Assembly: GCA_963843285.1 (NCBI GenBank)
Contig: CAWJJO010000015.1
Span: forward strand, 1 to 64,000
DNA: 64,000 nucleotides
Direction: 5' to 3'
From: CAZDDB01 sp963843285
Lineage (GTDB): Bacteria > Acidobacteriota > HRBIN11 > JAKEFK01
Shown: in pieces, positions 25,441 through 34,043 of the stretch
How the letters are laid out: each line of letters opens with the position of its first letter
Position numbering within the stretch: position 1 is the first letter of the stretch
Position numbers and translations under genes: made by a program
Notes under the pieces: model-generated
Seen by the model: only the letters and a program-made list of their open reading frames with translations
Database searches by the model: none
What the model was told of the DNA's origin: nothing

Positions 25441-27961
25441 CTATTTCAAACCTTCGAAGATTGCTTTTGCTTTCGCAAGAATCTCAAGCGTTTCCGCTTT
25501 TTCCTGTCCGGTATTGTAACCTTGATGCAAATCCGCCTCTTTTGCAACCTGGTCGATCCACTCCATGAAGTACGCGGCATCTTCTTGAAGACCGGGCCGG
25601 TTTTTCTCCGACGGTCACATAAATCGGACTCGTTGTGGCATAGCATACTTATCCAGCACCGGATATTCGCTCTTTTCGCTCCACGCCCGAAGAACAAACC
25701 AGCCGCTTCTTTCCACCGGGAGCAGACCGGTTACATCGGCTGTTGTATGTCCTGCCTTCAAATCCAGTTGCTTCACAACGATTCCGTTAAACACAATTTC
25801 GAGATGATCCACGGGCACGATGGACCGCAAAAACGCGTCAAATGAAAGTTGATGTTTTCCGGCCGGAAGAATTATTTCCCCCCCGATTTCTTTTCCATTG
25901 ATCGTGAGGCCAACCAGCGGACCGTTTGTCGCGAAACTTTTTCCCTGTCGCAATGCATCCAGGAACCGCCCGCGATCCAGCGGAGCCGCCGCTTGGACAT
26001 ATACGCGATTCATTCCTACGGGGCCGCGCAGCGAAGCATAATTTACCATCGCATCTGTCCCCGCGCCCGCAGGCAGCCGGAAACCGCAATTCAACAACCG
26101 GTACCAGACGCCGGCCGTGGTGATGTGATCGCTGAAAGCAACAACTTCGAGATAATCCGCTTTGCCGAGGGCCACGTCTACAGGTAGCGCGCGCGAAATT
26201 TTCCTTCCAGATTTCCGGTCCCGGATCAAACGGATGGACGTATCCAACCAGCGCATTCTGAGCGTGCGCCAGATCTGCTACTACGCTATTCGTTGGGTAC
26301 AAACTCGCAGCGGCAGTGTTCGGATAGTTGGCATAATCAGGAATCAGAATATTTTCGGTTAAACCCAGAAGACCCAGATGCCCCCAGAAGCTTGTGTGAA
26401 ATTCCTGGCTTTGCAATACCATGGTTTTCCCATCCGCCGAATCATCCGGTTTTCCGGTAAAGTACGCGATGTCTGGAATCCGCTGTTCCTTGTTCACAAT
26501 CAGGCTGTTGACTACATCCAGATCCTCTGCCGAGGCCTGTTCCATCAAATGCTCGGGCGTGTTCCGGTATGTGCCGCCGTAATTCATGTGGACATGAAGA
26601 TCGGCACTGATCCAGTCGCGCCACGAAGCCGGCATGGAAATCTTCCGAAGGCGGACTTGAACTGTCTCTTTCTTGTTTTCGCCGAGCGTAATTTCGCGAT
26701 GAACAAATTCGTTTTCAAATCCTTTGAGGACATCGATCGTGACTTTTCCTGCAGGAACGGCGATCCAAGACTCGCCGGCAGAGTGGAAATAGTGTGCTTC
26801 GACGGAGCGCTCCGTTCGATCAAAGCTGTCATCTGCGTGCATCATGGCAGAAGAATAAGCCCGTCGGTCTTCATCTGTAATTGAGACACGCGCGGAAGCG
26901 GGTTTCCCTTCAGAATCCAAGATTACAAGATGAATGGTTCCCATAGGACGCAGATACTTTCTTTCTGAGACATCGATCTGTCTCAAATGACCGCCCATCG
27001 CGTCCTGGATCCAGAGTGATGTGTCCCCATTTCTATTTGAGATGTAAGCGATTTTCTTGCCGTCATGCGACCAACGCGGAGCTGTATTATCAAAGTCCCC
27101 ATACGTCAGGGGGAATGGATCGCCTCCTTCGGATGTCATGATCCAGATCTGATTCCACTGCCGCCCCAGATACGAGCTGTAAACCACACGCTTTCCATCG
27201 GGTGACCAATCCGGACGCGCTTTCCAGTTCGTTTCTTCGTACCGGATTTCTCTGGCCTCCGCTCCCGCTTGCGCTTTCATGCGCCAGAATCCACCCGTTC
27301 CATGAATGTGGCCCCGGTTGGAAACAAGAATGATTTCACTGCTATCAGGCGACCAGGTCGGATTGATCTCATGATCGAACGGGCTGTAATAATAGCGGGA
27401 TAAATCGCTCTTTTGCTCCTGGATGAGCTGTGTGGCATTGGTGAGTTTTCCATCCGTGAAATCAGCCTTGAAAACATGGAAGTGTTTTGTGTCGGTAGTG
27501 GATACGAATGCGATTCTTTTTCCGTCCGGTGACCACTTCGGTTCCACATTGACCGCCCCACCGGAAGTCAGCGGCTGTACCAGACCGGTTGCGATTTCCA
27601 GGAGCTGCAATTCCACGGCGTCGCGATCGTAACGCGCAAAAACGATCCACTTTCCATCTGGGGACCAATCAGGCTGGTAATCGTAACCCGGGCCCGCGGT
27701 CAGTTGCACGGCTGTTCTGGAGTCCAACGCCTGGCGCCATAAGGAGCCTGCCATCGAATAGACGAGTTCGGTTGAATCAGGCGACCAGGATGCGGAGCTT
27801 GGACCGCTCGTTAGTTGCGGAAGATACATCTCACGGTAGTAGTAATGGTGAGGCAGATCGATCTGTTTGAGTACTTTTTCCCGCTCAGCGAGCAGCGGAA
27901 AGGCGCAGACCAAAATCAGAATCGTAGCGAGTCGTAGAGCACGCATTCCGGCATAATACAT
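25441..27961 (-). pseudogene. TolB-propeller / CehA-type metallohydrolase gene with three frameshifts
   Basis: From 27961 (or ATG 27946, signal peptide MRALRLATILILVCAFPLLA) the frame is open to 26180. It carries TolB-like propeller repeats (WSPDGKRIAFVS, WSHDGKKIAYISNRNG) and then a PHP-like metallohydrolase part (WISADLHVHMNYGG). Three breaks follow. (1) Near 26180 a (CG)n tract is 2 bases short; the protein resumes at ALPVDVALGKADYL. (2) Near 25640 a 5-bp tandem TATGC duplication; it resumes at TTSPIYVTVGEKPA. (3) Near 25592 an extra C in CCC; it resumes at LQEDAAYFMEWIDQ. The natural stop is TAG 25443-25441. Either a decaying gene or assembly errors. Confidence 0.8.
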
Positions 27962-27972
27962 CGGTTAGGAAT

Positions 27973-28297
27973 TTACCACAAAGGCACAAAGACACGAAGT
28001 CGAAGAGAAAAGATTCAACCACGGAGCGCACAGAGTTCACTGAGAAGAAGTGGCAGCCGCCGGTCCTTCGGACTTTCAAAAAATATTGCAAAACAAAAAG
28101 CAAACCCAACAGCGAAGGAACAAAGTAGTAAATACGCTTTTTGTTTTTGCAGTATTTGTTTTGAAAGTCCGCCTACGGCGCCCGGCGCACTTTGCGGCCT
28201 TAGAGGTTTATCGCTTCCACAGGAGTCTTTTTGTGAACCGTTTACCGCTTCAAAGCCTCATTCCAGTTCTTGGTGCCTTCGTGCCTTTGTGGTGAAA
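27973..28297. repeat. Nested long inverted repeat (325 bp)
   Basis: Outer arms TTACCACAAAGGCACAAAG (27974 on) and CTTCGTGCCTTTGTGGTG (to 28297). Inner arms GCCGCCGGTCCTTCGGACTT (28046 on) with GCAAAACAAAAAGC pair with GCTTTTTGTTTTTGC and GAAAGTCCGCCTACGGCGCC (to ~28180). It fills the whole gap between the frameshifted TolB gene and the FKBP gene; no coding sequence seen. Confidence 0.8.
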
Positions 28298-28309
28298 ATC
28301 CGATCCGAG

Positions 28310-28996
28310 CTATTTAATTGAGATCAGTTCAAGTTCGAAGATCAATACTGAATTTGGAGCGATGACGCCCTCGTATCCTTTCTCGCCATAAGCGAGATCC
28401 GACGGAATAAACAGTTGCCATTTGGCGCCTGTCTGCATTAACTGTAAAGCTTCGGTCCATCCCGCGATCACTTTGCTTACCGGGAATTCGGCCGGCTCCC
28501 CACGAGTGTAAGAGCTATCGAACTCAGTGCCATCAATCAGCGTGCCTTTATAATTTGTAACGACCGTATCTGTGGCTTTTGGCTTTGCGCCGGTTCCAGG
28601 AGTGATTACCTTGTACTGCAAACCGCTCGGAAGCGTGACGATGCCTTCTTTTTTCGCGTTTTCTGCCAGAAATGCAACGCCTTCGGATTTGTTCTGTTCA
28701 CTCACTGCCGCCCTGGCTGCATCGGTCTTGGCAGTCATTTCCTTTTGAAAGGTGGTGAGAACGTCTTTGATTTCTTCTTCAGTAAGCAAAGGTTTCGTTC
28801 CCGTCAGGGCATCCTTGAGCCCGCGGGCGAGAAGATCAGGATTGATGTCGATTTTCTGAGCTTTCAAATTGGCTCCGATGTTCAATCCGATGCTGTAACT
28901 GACCTTTTCTTTCTGATCTTTTAGCGCAGGTTCTTCCGCTTTTGCCTGAACTGCAAGGATGATAGAACACACAAGTGCGATCCAAAAAAACTTCAT
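28310..28996 (-). CDS. FKBP-type peptidyl-prolyl isomerase, periplasmic (FkpA/Mip-like)
   Basis: 228 residues: signal peptide (MKFFWIALVCSIILAVQAKA), an N-terminal dimerisation domain (VSYSIGLNIGANLKAQ), a long helix, and a C-terminal FKBP domain (VVTNYKGTLIDGTEFDSSYTRGEP, VIAGWTEALQLMQTGAKWQLFIPSDLAYG). Assists folding of periplasmic and outer-membrane proteins. It stands alone between a repeat region and the amine oxidase. A purine-rich ribosome site lies before ATG 28996. Confidence 0.93.
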   Translation of the reverse strand: MKFFWIALVCSIILAVQAKAEEPALKDQKEKVSYSIGLNIGANLKAQKIDINPDLLARGLKDALTGTKPLLTEEEIKDVLTTFQKEMTAKTDAARAAVSEQNKSEGVAFLAENAKKEGIVTLPSGLQYKVITPGTGAKPKATDTVVTNYKGTLIDGTEFDSSYTRGEPAEFPVSKVIAGWTEALQLMQTGAKWQLFIPSDLAYGEKGYEGVIAPNSVLIFELELISIK

Positions 28997-29048
28997 GTAA
29001 ATCTCCTATTCTTGAAAAAGCGATGCAGCTAAGGATAAGGCAGGCGCG

Positions 29049-30503
29049 TTAACTGCGCAAGAGAATTTCCTGAGAAGCCCGGACGCCCGATTCAATCGCG
29101 CCATTCATGGAAGCGCGGAACGGAGAGGTATGCTCCCCGGCGAAATGGACGCGTCCTTCGGGCGCTTTTGCCAGATCCAGATAGTTGAGATCCTGCCCGA
29201 CACCGGTAAAAGAGTAACTACCCTTCAGCCATGGATCCTGGTTCCAATACTTACTGGCGCCGCCTTCCCAGAATTGCGGAGCTTCCGCCCAGACTTTTGT
29301 GACCTCCTGGCGAGCGATGTTCAATCGATCCGATTCTGCCAGTTCACCCAGCTTTTCTGCGTCTTCCGCGGAGGTAAAAGACATCAGGATTCCACGCGGA
29401 CCCGGTTGATCGATCGACATGTGATAAATTCGGCGTAATCGCGTATCCGTAAACACCCGCTGCCCGGGACTTCCCGGCTCATCCCAGAACCTGCGCCGGA
29501 ACTGCATCGCAATTTTCATCCCGTGACCGTAGGACAACGTCCGGATGCATTTCATTTTGCCGGCAGAAAACTCCGGCACTATTTCAATTTCGCGCAGCAC
29601 TGAAAATGGAATCGCAATGACCAGATTTGGCGAACGAATCGATCGCATTTGTCCTTCTTCTTCAAACCAGACTTCCACGCTGTTCTGATCGTGAGCAATC
29701 TTTCGCACAGGGCGATCATACAGGATTTCCGCGGACAGCGACTTCGCAAATGCTTTTGGCAATTGATCGTTTCCACCAAAGATTCTTCCTTCATCCTGCA
29801 GCTCGCTGAATGCGCTTTGTTGGAGGTGACTGCGAAGCATGGAAAGAGCAGACATCTGTTCCGGTCGCGCGGTTTCTTCCGTCGCATTCAGGTAGGTATA
29901 GAGAGTCAAAATATCTTTGGGAGCTCCTTCGCGCGTTAAAAGCTCCGCAACCGAGAGATTGTCCAATTTCAAGATTTCCGGAGGGAGCTTTTCCGGATCC
30001 TTCACCATCGTAACGAGTCGTTTTGTATATTCCGTTTCCTGACCGAACAACATTCCCGGTTTTGCGCCTTCGAAAGGAAGCTGTTCTTTGTTCTTCTTGA
30101 ACGAATCCATCTGAAATGATTTCCCGCGAACAAAAATTGCATCATACAGTTTTGCGGTGAGGACCTTAAGGTCGAATTGCTTGCAGTACCGGTGCATGAA
30201 CTCGTCTTTAGCATCGACGTATTCGGCGCCCATTTCCGCGTACAAGCCATCCGCAAACGGATCTCTCGCGGTAAACACACGCCCTCCGGGACGGGAACGG
30301 GCCTCCAGCACAGTGACTTCGAATCCTGCCTTCTTCAACTCGTAGGCGGATGAAAGACCGGCCAGTCCCGCGCCCAGAATCAGTACTTTCCGTGATGTTT
30401 CAGAATTTGCGATCAGGCGGCTTCCGGAAGCGGCAAGAAGAAGCGTTGCGCCGGCGCTTTGCAGAAACTCACGCCGACTAAAATCTCTTGTTGTTTTTCC
30501 CAC
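29049..30503 (-). CDS. Tat-exported flavin amine oxidase
   Basis: 484 residues. The N-terminus FSRREFLQSAGATLLLAASG is a twin-arginine signal (RRxFL), so it is exported folded with FAD by the TatAC system encoded at 13-14 kb. VLILGAGLAGLSSAYELKKAG is the Rossmann dinucleotide fold, EARSRPGGRVFT is the GG-R motif, and VHFAGEHTSPFRASMNGAIESG is the C-terminal FAD site of monoamine/polyamine oxidases. The amine substrate is not known. Upstream lie a composite repeat and the sRNA terminator, so it probably has its own promoter near 30510. Confidence 0.9.
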   Translation of the reverse strand: MGKTTRDFSRREFLQSAGATLLLAASGSRLIANSETSRKVLILGAGLAGLSSAYELKKAGFEVTVLEARSRPGGRVFTARDPFADGLYAEMGAEYVDAKDEFMHRYCKQFDLKVLTAKLYDAIFVRGKSFQMDSFKKNKEQLPFEGAKPGMLFGQETEYTKRLVTMVKDPEKLPPEILKLDNLSVAELLTREGAPKDILTLYTYLNATEETARPEQMSALSMLRSHLQQSAFSELQDEGRIFGGNDQLPKAFAKSLSAEILYDRPVRKIAHDQNSVEVWFEEEGQMRSIRSPNLVIAIPFSVLREIEIVPEFSAGKMKCIRTLSYGHGMKIAMQFRRRFWDEPGSPGQRVFTDTRLRRIYHMSIDQPGPRGILMSFTSAEDAEKLGELAESDRLNIARQEVTKVWAEAPQFWEGGASKYWNQDPWLKGSYSFTGVGQDLNYLDLAKAPEGRVHFAGEHTSPFRASMNGAIESGVRASQEILLRS

Positions 30504-30524
30504 AGTGTTTGGATTCTATCATTA

Positions 30525-30768
30525 CTTGTAGGGGCCGTGCATTTGCCAGCCGATCCGTAGTCGTCACAAAGTGATGATAGGTCGAGAAGCAATTTCTTGG
30601 GCCACAAAGTGCGAGCAAATGCACAGCCCGGCACGGCAGTGTCATGATTTTGAATTTCGTATGACGGGCTGAGCAGTTTTTCCCCCAATAGAAACCGAAA
30701 GCCGTTGCAAGAGGATACCGATTTCGGCTGACTCAGAACTGCGGTGGAAAATGCTCAGCCCCTACAAG
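30525..30768. repeat. Composite double-hairpin element, copy 2
   Basis: Terminal inverted repeat CTTGTAGGGGC...GCCCCTACAAG. First half GTGCATTTGC...GCAAATGCACAGCCC, second half GGGCTGAGCA...GAAAATGCTCAGCCCC, joined by a CGGCACGGC...ATTTCG linker. TAG to CTA spans 30529-30764 (236 bp). Interiors differ from the other copies, but ends, middle and length match. Confidence 0.9.
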
Positions 30769-30794
30769 AACGAACGTTACAAGTCTTTGCCGCA

Positions 30795-30832
30795 AAATTA
30801 ACAGGGACCCATCTGGGAGAAATGGGTCCCTG
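30795..30832 (-). terminator. Intrinsic terminator of the predicted sRNA
   Basis: Perfect 11-bp stem CAGGGACCCAT/ATGGGTCCCTG (30832-30822 and 30812-30802) with a 9-nt loop, followed on the minus strand by TTAATTTT. The T tract faces the minus strand, which fixes its direction. Confidence 0.75.
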
Positions 30833-30894
30833 GTGTGGGGACTGCATCGCTAGGAGGGATGCTCTTTCGGAGATTCGAATGAATTCTCCTTGTT
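30795..30894 (-). ncRNA. Predicted sigma54-dependent small RNA, three hairpins
   Basis: Starts about 12 nt past a consensus -24/-12 promoter (30906-30920) and ends in a strong terminator. Hairpin 1 (30889-30869) pairs GGAGA with TCTCC. Hairpin 2 (30862-30844) is GCATC-CCTCCTAGC-GATGC, with an anti-Shine-Dalgarno CCUCCU in its loop. The terminator hairpin has a UUCUCCCAG loop. No good ORF with a ribosome site fits in the ~100 nt. C-rich loops on hairpins are typical of trans-acting sRNAs that block ribosome sites. Divergent from a histidine kinase and NtrC-type regulator pair, as with CrcZ/CbrAB or GlmY/GlrKR. Not recognised as a named RNA. Confidence 0.6.
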
Positions 30895-30905
30895 CCAGGA
30901 CTGAA

Positions 30906-30920
30906 GCAACTGCCGTGCCA
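30906..30920 (-). promoter_or_regulatory. Sigma54 promoter (-24/-12) for the predicted sRNA
   Basis: The minus strand reads TGGCACGGCAGTTGC, an exact match to TGGCACG-N4-TTGC with GG and GC correctly spaced. Predicted start is about 30894. The sequence lies in a 536-bp non-coding gap. Confidence 0.8.
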
Positions 30921-30962
30921 TCCGCTACCACGTCCAGTTGTTAGCTCAGTGAAAAGAAGGCG

Positions 30963-31013
30963 TGTGGAATTTGTCCACATCATTATGAGTACAATTACCA
31001 CAGTGGCGGGTAA
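30963..31013. promoter_or_regulatory. Inverted repeats upstream of the sigma54 promoter (possible activator sites)
   Basis: TGTGGA-ATTTG-TCCACA at 30963-30979 and TTACC-N9-GGTAA at 30995-31013, about 43 and 75 bp upstream of the -24 element. NtrC-type activators bind such dyads upstream of sigma54 promoters. The region is also the leader of the + strand kinase gene, where TACAAT at ~31024 may be a -10 box. Confidence 0.4.
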
Positions 31014-31039
31014 CATGCTCGCGCTACAATAATTAGAAC

Positions 31040-32605
31040 ATGCGATGGTATTCGCGACTCGGGTTAAAATGGAAGTTTTTCCTGTTTACTTCGGTGATTG
31101 TGATCGCCATTTGCGCGGGTTTGTTCTTTTTTATTGAACGGATTTTGCGCGGCTATCTGCAATCTGAAATGCAACAGCAGGCCGGCGCCATTGCAGGATC
31201 TCTCCAGGATCAGCTTTCCAACTTTTTTGATCCGGCAAAAGTTCAGAATTCCGCAGAGCGCCTGCTTTCCGAGAGTCCGGAAATTTCACGAATCACGGTC
31301 TTCCGTCGAGTCGGCAGTTTGATGACTCCGTTTATCGCGGCAGAATCCACCAGTCTCCCGAATAATACCCAGTTGTACACAACAGCTTTGAGCAGGAGAA
31401 CGCCGTTTCGCTTTGAGTTTCAATATAAAGAAAAGGAATACTGGGAATTTGCATATCCGATTCTCAGCGGAGGAACTGTCGTTGGATTGACGGCTGTCAC
31501 CCTGAATTTTTCGCAATATAAAGGCCTCATTTCGGCTGTAAGGGCAGGAACTTTGCTTGTCCTGCTTGTTGGATTAATTGTCATGCTGCTCACAATGAAT
31601 ATCTATTTGGAGTTGACAATCCGGCGTCCGCTGGCGGAGATTGTTTCTGCGATGAACGAAGTCAAGCAATCCCGTTTTGATACGCGGGTCAAGCCGCGCG
31701 GCGCAGATGAAATCGGAATGCTGGCGGAAGATTTTAATACGATGGCTGCTGCTCTGGGCGAAGCACAATCTGAAATCATGCGCCAAAACAGGATGCTGGA
31801 AAAGCGCGTGGAAGACGCCGTCGCAGAGCTCCGCGCCCGCAATCTGGAGCTATTTCAGGCTCAGGACGAGCTGCGACGCGCGAGCCGTCTTGCTACCGCG
31901 GGACAGGTCGCAGCGATGTTGGCGCACGATCTGGGCTCACCACTGAGCTCGATTTCCGGTCATTTGCAATTGATGCTTGAAAATCCGAACCAAACCCCGA
32001 AAGAACGGGAGCGTGTCCGGTTGCTTCTTTCCCAGGTAGAACGTCTCTCCGACACCATCCGGAACTTTCTTTCCAACGTTTCCGGATTGGAAAGCCGTTT
32101 TCAGGATTGTGATCTCAACGCGTTGCTGCAGCATGTCATCGAGCTGACTCGTCCGCTGCTGACAGGACACAAAATCGAAACATTTTTGGAGATGGATTCA
32201 CGTCTTCCTCATATCAAAGCTGACTCCAATCAGCTCCAACAGCTCTTTCTCAATTTGTTCAGCAACGCAATGGATGCCATGAAAGAAGGAGGGACCCTGA
32301 GGGTCAGGACAAGATATCTTCCGGAAACGCAAACCGCCGAAGTACGGGTCTCCGATTCAGGACAGGGAATGACCCCCGACCATCTGAAAAATCTATTTCG
32401 CCCGTTCTTTTCAACGAAGGAGTTTGGAAAGGGAACGGGACTGGGATTGGCAATCTGCAAAGAAATCGTGAAGGCGCACGGAGGACAAATCAAAGCGGAG
32501 AGCAAGCAAGGACAAGGGGCGGAATTTACAATTCTGTTCCCGATTGCAAATATTCCAATCGAAAAGGAAACCTATGAAAAAGCCGAATCTGTTAATCGTG
32601 GATGA
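31040..32605 (+). CDS. Sensor histidine kinase (periplasmic sensor, HAMP, HisKA, HATPase)
   Basis: 521 residues. TM1 (~12-33), a ~130-residue periplasmic region that looks Cache-like, TM2 (~165-188), HAMP (RRPLAEIVSAMNEVKQ...), a coiled coil, the H-box MLAHDLGSPLSSISGH, then NLFSNAMDAMKEGG, DSGQGM, RPFFSTKEFGKGTGLGLAICKEI. All kinase motifs are intact. The next gene is its response regulator, whose start lies 32 bp inside this gene. The divergent neighbour is the predicted sigma54-dependent sRNA, so this pair probably controls it. Confidence 0.93.
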   Translation: MRWYSRLGLKWKFFLFTSVIVIAICAGLFFFIERILRGYLQSEMQQQAGAIAGSLQDQLSNFFDPAKVQNSAERLLSESPEISRITVFRRVGSLMTPFIAAESTSLPNNTQLYTTALSRRTPFRFEFQYKEKEYWEFAYPILSGGTVVGLTAVTLNFSQYKGLISAVRAGTLLVLLVGLIVMLLTMNIYLELTIRRPLAEIVSAMNEVKQSRFDTRVKPRGADEIGMLAEDFNTMAAALGEAQSEIMRQNRMLEKRVEDAVAELRARNLELFQAQDELRRASRLATAGQVAAMLAHDLGSPLSSISGHLQLMLENPNQTPKERERVRLLLSQVERLSDTIRNFLSNVSGLESRFQDCDLNALLQHVIELTRPLLTGHKIETFLEMDSRLPHIKADSNQLQQLFLNLFSNAMDAMKEGGTLRVRTRYLPETQTAEVRVSDSGQGMTPDHLKNLFRPFFSTKEFGKGTGLGLAICKEIVKAHGGQIKAESKQGQGAEFTILFPIANIPIEKETYEKAESVNRG

Positions 32606-33914
32606 CGATCCCGTTACCGCGGACATGACACTGCAAGCTCTGAAAAATGAAGACTGCACGATTACCGTTGTGCACGGCGGAGTCGCCGCGATGGCGGAAG
32701 GACGCAGGCAGCGGTTTGATCTAATATTGAGCGATCTGCGCATGCCCGATGCAGACGGCATGGAAGTACTGGAATGGTTCCGGAAAGAGCAACCCGAAGC
32801 GATGATCATTTTGATGACCGCGTTTGGCTCCAGCAGCTCCGCCATTGAAGCGATCCAGGGCGGCGCTTACGACTATATTAGTAAGCCATTCAAGATCGAT
32901 GAGCTCCGGGCGATGGTGCGAAAGGCGCTTGCCAACCGGGCCGTTCGAAAAGCTTCGTTTGAGGAAACGGAAATCGATGAATTTGAGACGATTATCGGGC
33001 GCAGCAAGAGCATGATTGAAGTGTATAAGATGATTGGACGCGTCGCCGATTCGGATGCGGTGGTCCTGATTCTGGGGGAAACCGGTAGCGGCAAAGAGCT
33101 AGTTGCGCGCGCTCTTCATGACAAGAGTGTGCGCCGCAAACGTCCTTTTCTGGCGGTCAATTGCAGCGCGTTTACCGAAACGCTTCTGGAAGCCGAGCTG
33201 TTCGGTCATGAAAAAGGCGCATTTACCGGAGCGATTGCTTCTCGCCCGGGAATCTTCGAAGCGGCGGAAGGCGGCACATGTTATCTGGATGAGATTTCCG
33301 AAACTTCTCCCGCTATGCAGGCAAGATTGTTACGCGTACTTCAAAACAAAGAAATCAAACGTGTGGGCAGCAATCAGGTCATTCCTGTCAATACGAGAAT
33401 TGTGACATCCTCCAACAAAGACTTAAAGCAGCTTGTAGAAAAAGGGGAGTTTCGTCAGGATCTGTATTACCGGCTGAACGGGATCACGATTCCGGTTCCA
33501 CCATTGCGGGAGCGGCGGGAGGATTTGCCGGACTTGATCCAGTATTTTCTGCGAAAGTTTTCACCTCCCGACCGAAAGATCAGTCTTTCGCACGAGGCGT
33601 ATCAAGCGTTGCTCCAATATGACTGGCCCGGCAATATTCGTGAGCTGGAACACGTGATTCAGCGCGCAGCCACTCTGGCGCCGCTCGGTACGATTCTGGT
33701 GGAACATTTGAACCTGGGAAGTCCGATCCAGTCAGTTTCAGCACAATTTGATTTCGATGAACAAATCCCGCTGGAGGAGCTGGAAAAACGGTACATTCGT
33801 TACGTCTATCTGAAGACTTCGCGGAATAAAGTAAAGACCGCGGAGATTCTGGGTATCGACCGAAAGACGCTTTATAACAAGCTGGCAAAATACGGCATTG
33901 ACCATACGGATTAG
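32574..33914 (+). CDS. NtrC-type sigma54-dependent response regulator
   Basis: 446 residues from ATG 32574 (MKKPNLLIVDDDPVTAD), preceded by AAAAGGAAA. Receiver (~4-118; DLILSDLRMPD with phospho-Asp, ISKPF with Lys), AAA+ domain (GETGSGKELVARALH Walker A, HEKGAFTGA for sigma54 contact, CYLDEISE Walker B, YDWPGNIRELEHV), and a Fis-type HTH (KTAEILGIDRKTLYNKLAKYG). A complete enhancer-binding protein. Two consensus sigma54 promoters in this window (sRNA at 30906, degP at 42941) are candidate targets. Confidence 0.95.
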   Translation: MKKPNLLIVDDDPVTADMTLQALKNEDCTITVVHGGVAAMAEGRRQRFDLILSDLRMPDADGMEVLEWFRKEQPEAMIILMTAFGSSSSAIEAIQGGAYDYISKPFKIDELRAMVRKALANRAVRKASFEETEIDEFETIIGRSKSMIEVYKMIGRVADSDAVVLILGETGSGKELVARALHDKSVRRKRPFLAVNCSAFTETLLEAELFGHEKGAFTGAIASRPGIFEAAEGGTCYLDEISETSPAMQARLLRVLQNKEIKRVGSNQVIPVNTRIVTSSNKDLKQLVEKGEFRQDLYYRLNGITIPVPPLRERREDLPDLIQYFLRKFSPPDRKISLSHEAYQALLQYDWPGNIRELEHVIQRAATLAPLGTILVEHLNLGSPIQSVSAQFDFDEQIPLEELEKRYIRYVYLKTSRNKVKTAEILGIDRKTLYNKLAKYGIDHTD

Positions 33915-33960
33915 GATTTCACGCAAAGACGCAGAGAAAGGGTTCGGACTAAGAAAAGGA

Positions 33961-34032
33961 ACCACAGATGAACACAGATGAACACCGATGGGAAGTTGTT
34001 AAAATCTGTGTTCATCTGTGGTTATCTGTGGT
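33961..34032. repeat. Inverted repeat, ACCACAGATGAACACAGATG family
   Basis: Left arm ACCACAGATGAACACAGATG and right arm TGTGTTCATCTGTGG...ATCTGTGGT can form a ~25-bp imperfect stem. It lies between the convergent NtrC-type gene and the oxidase gene and may act as a bidirectional transcript end. Confidence 0.8.
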
Positions 34033-34043
34033 TTCAATCCTTC

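Noticed and set aside
30798..31016. 72-codon open frame on the minus strand over the sRNA region
   Set aside because: It spans the sigma54 promoter, so only part would be transcribed, it lacks a ribosome site, and its end lies inside the terminator hairpin; a non-coding RNA fits better.
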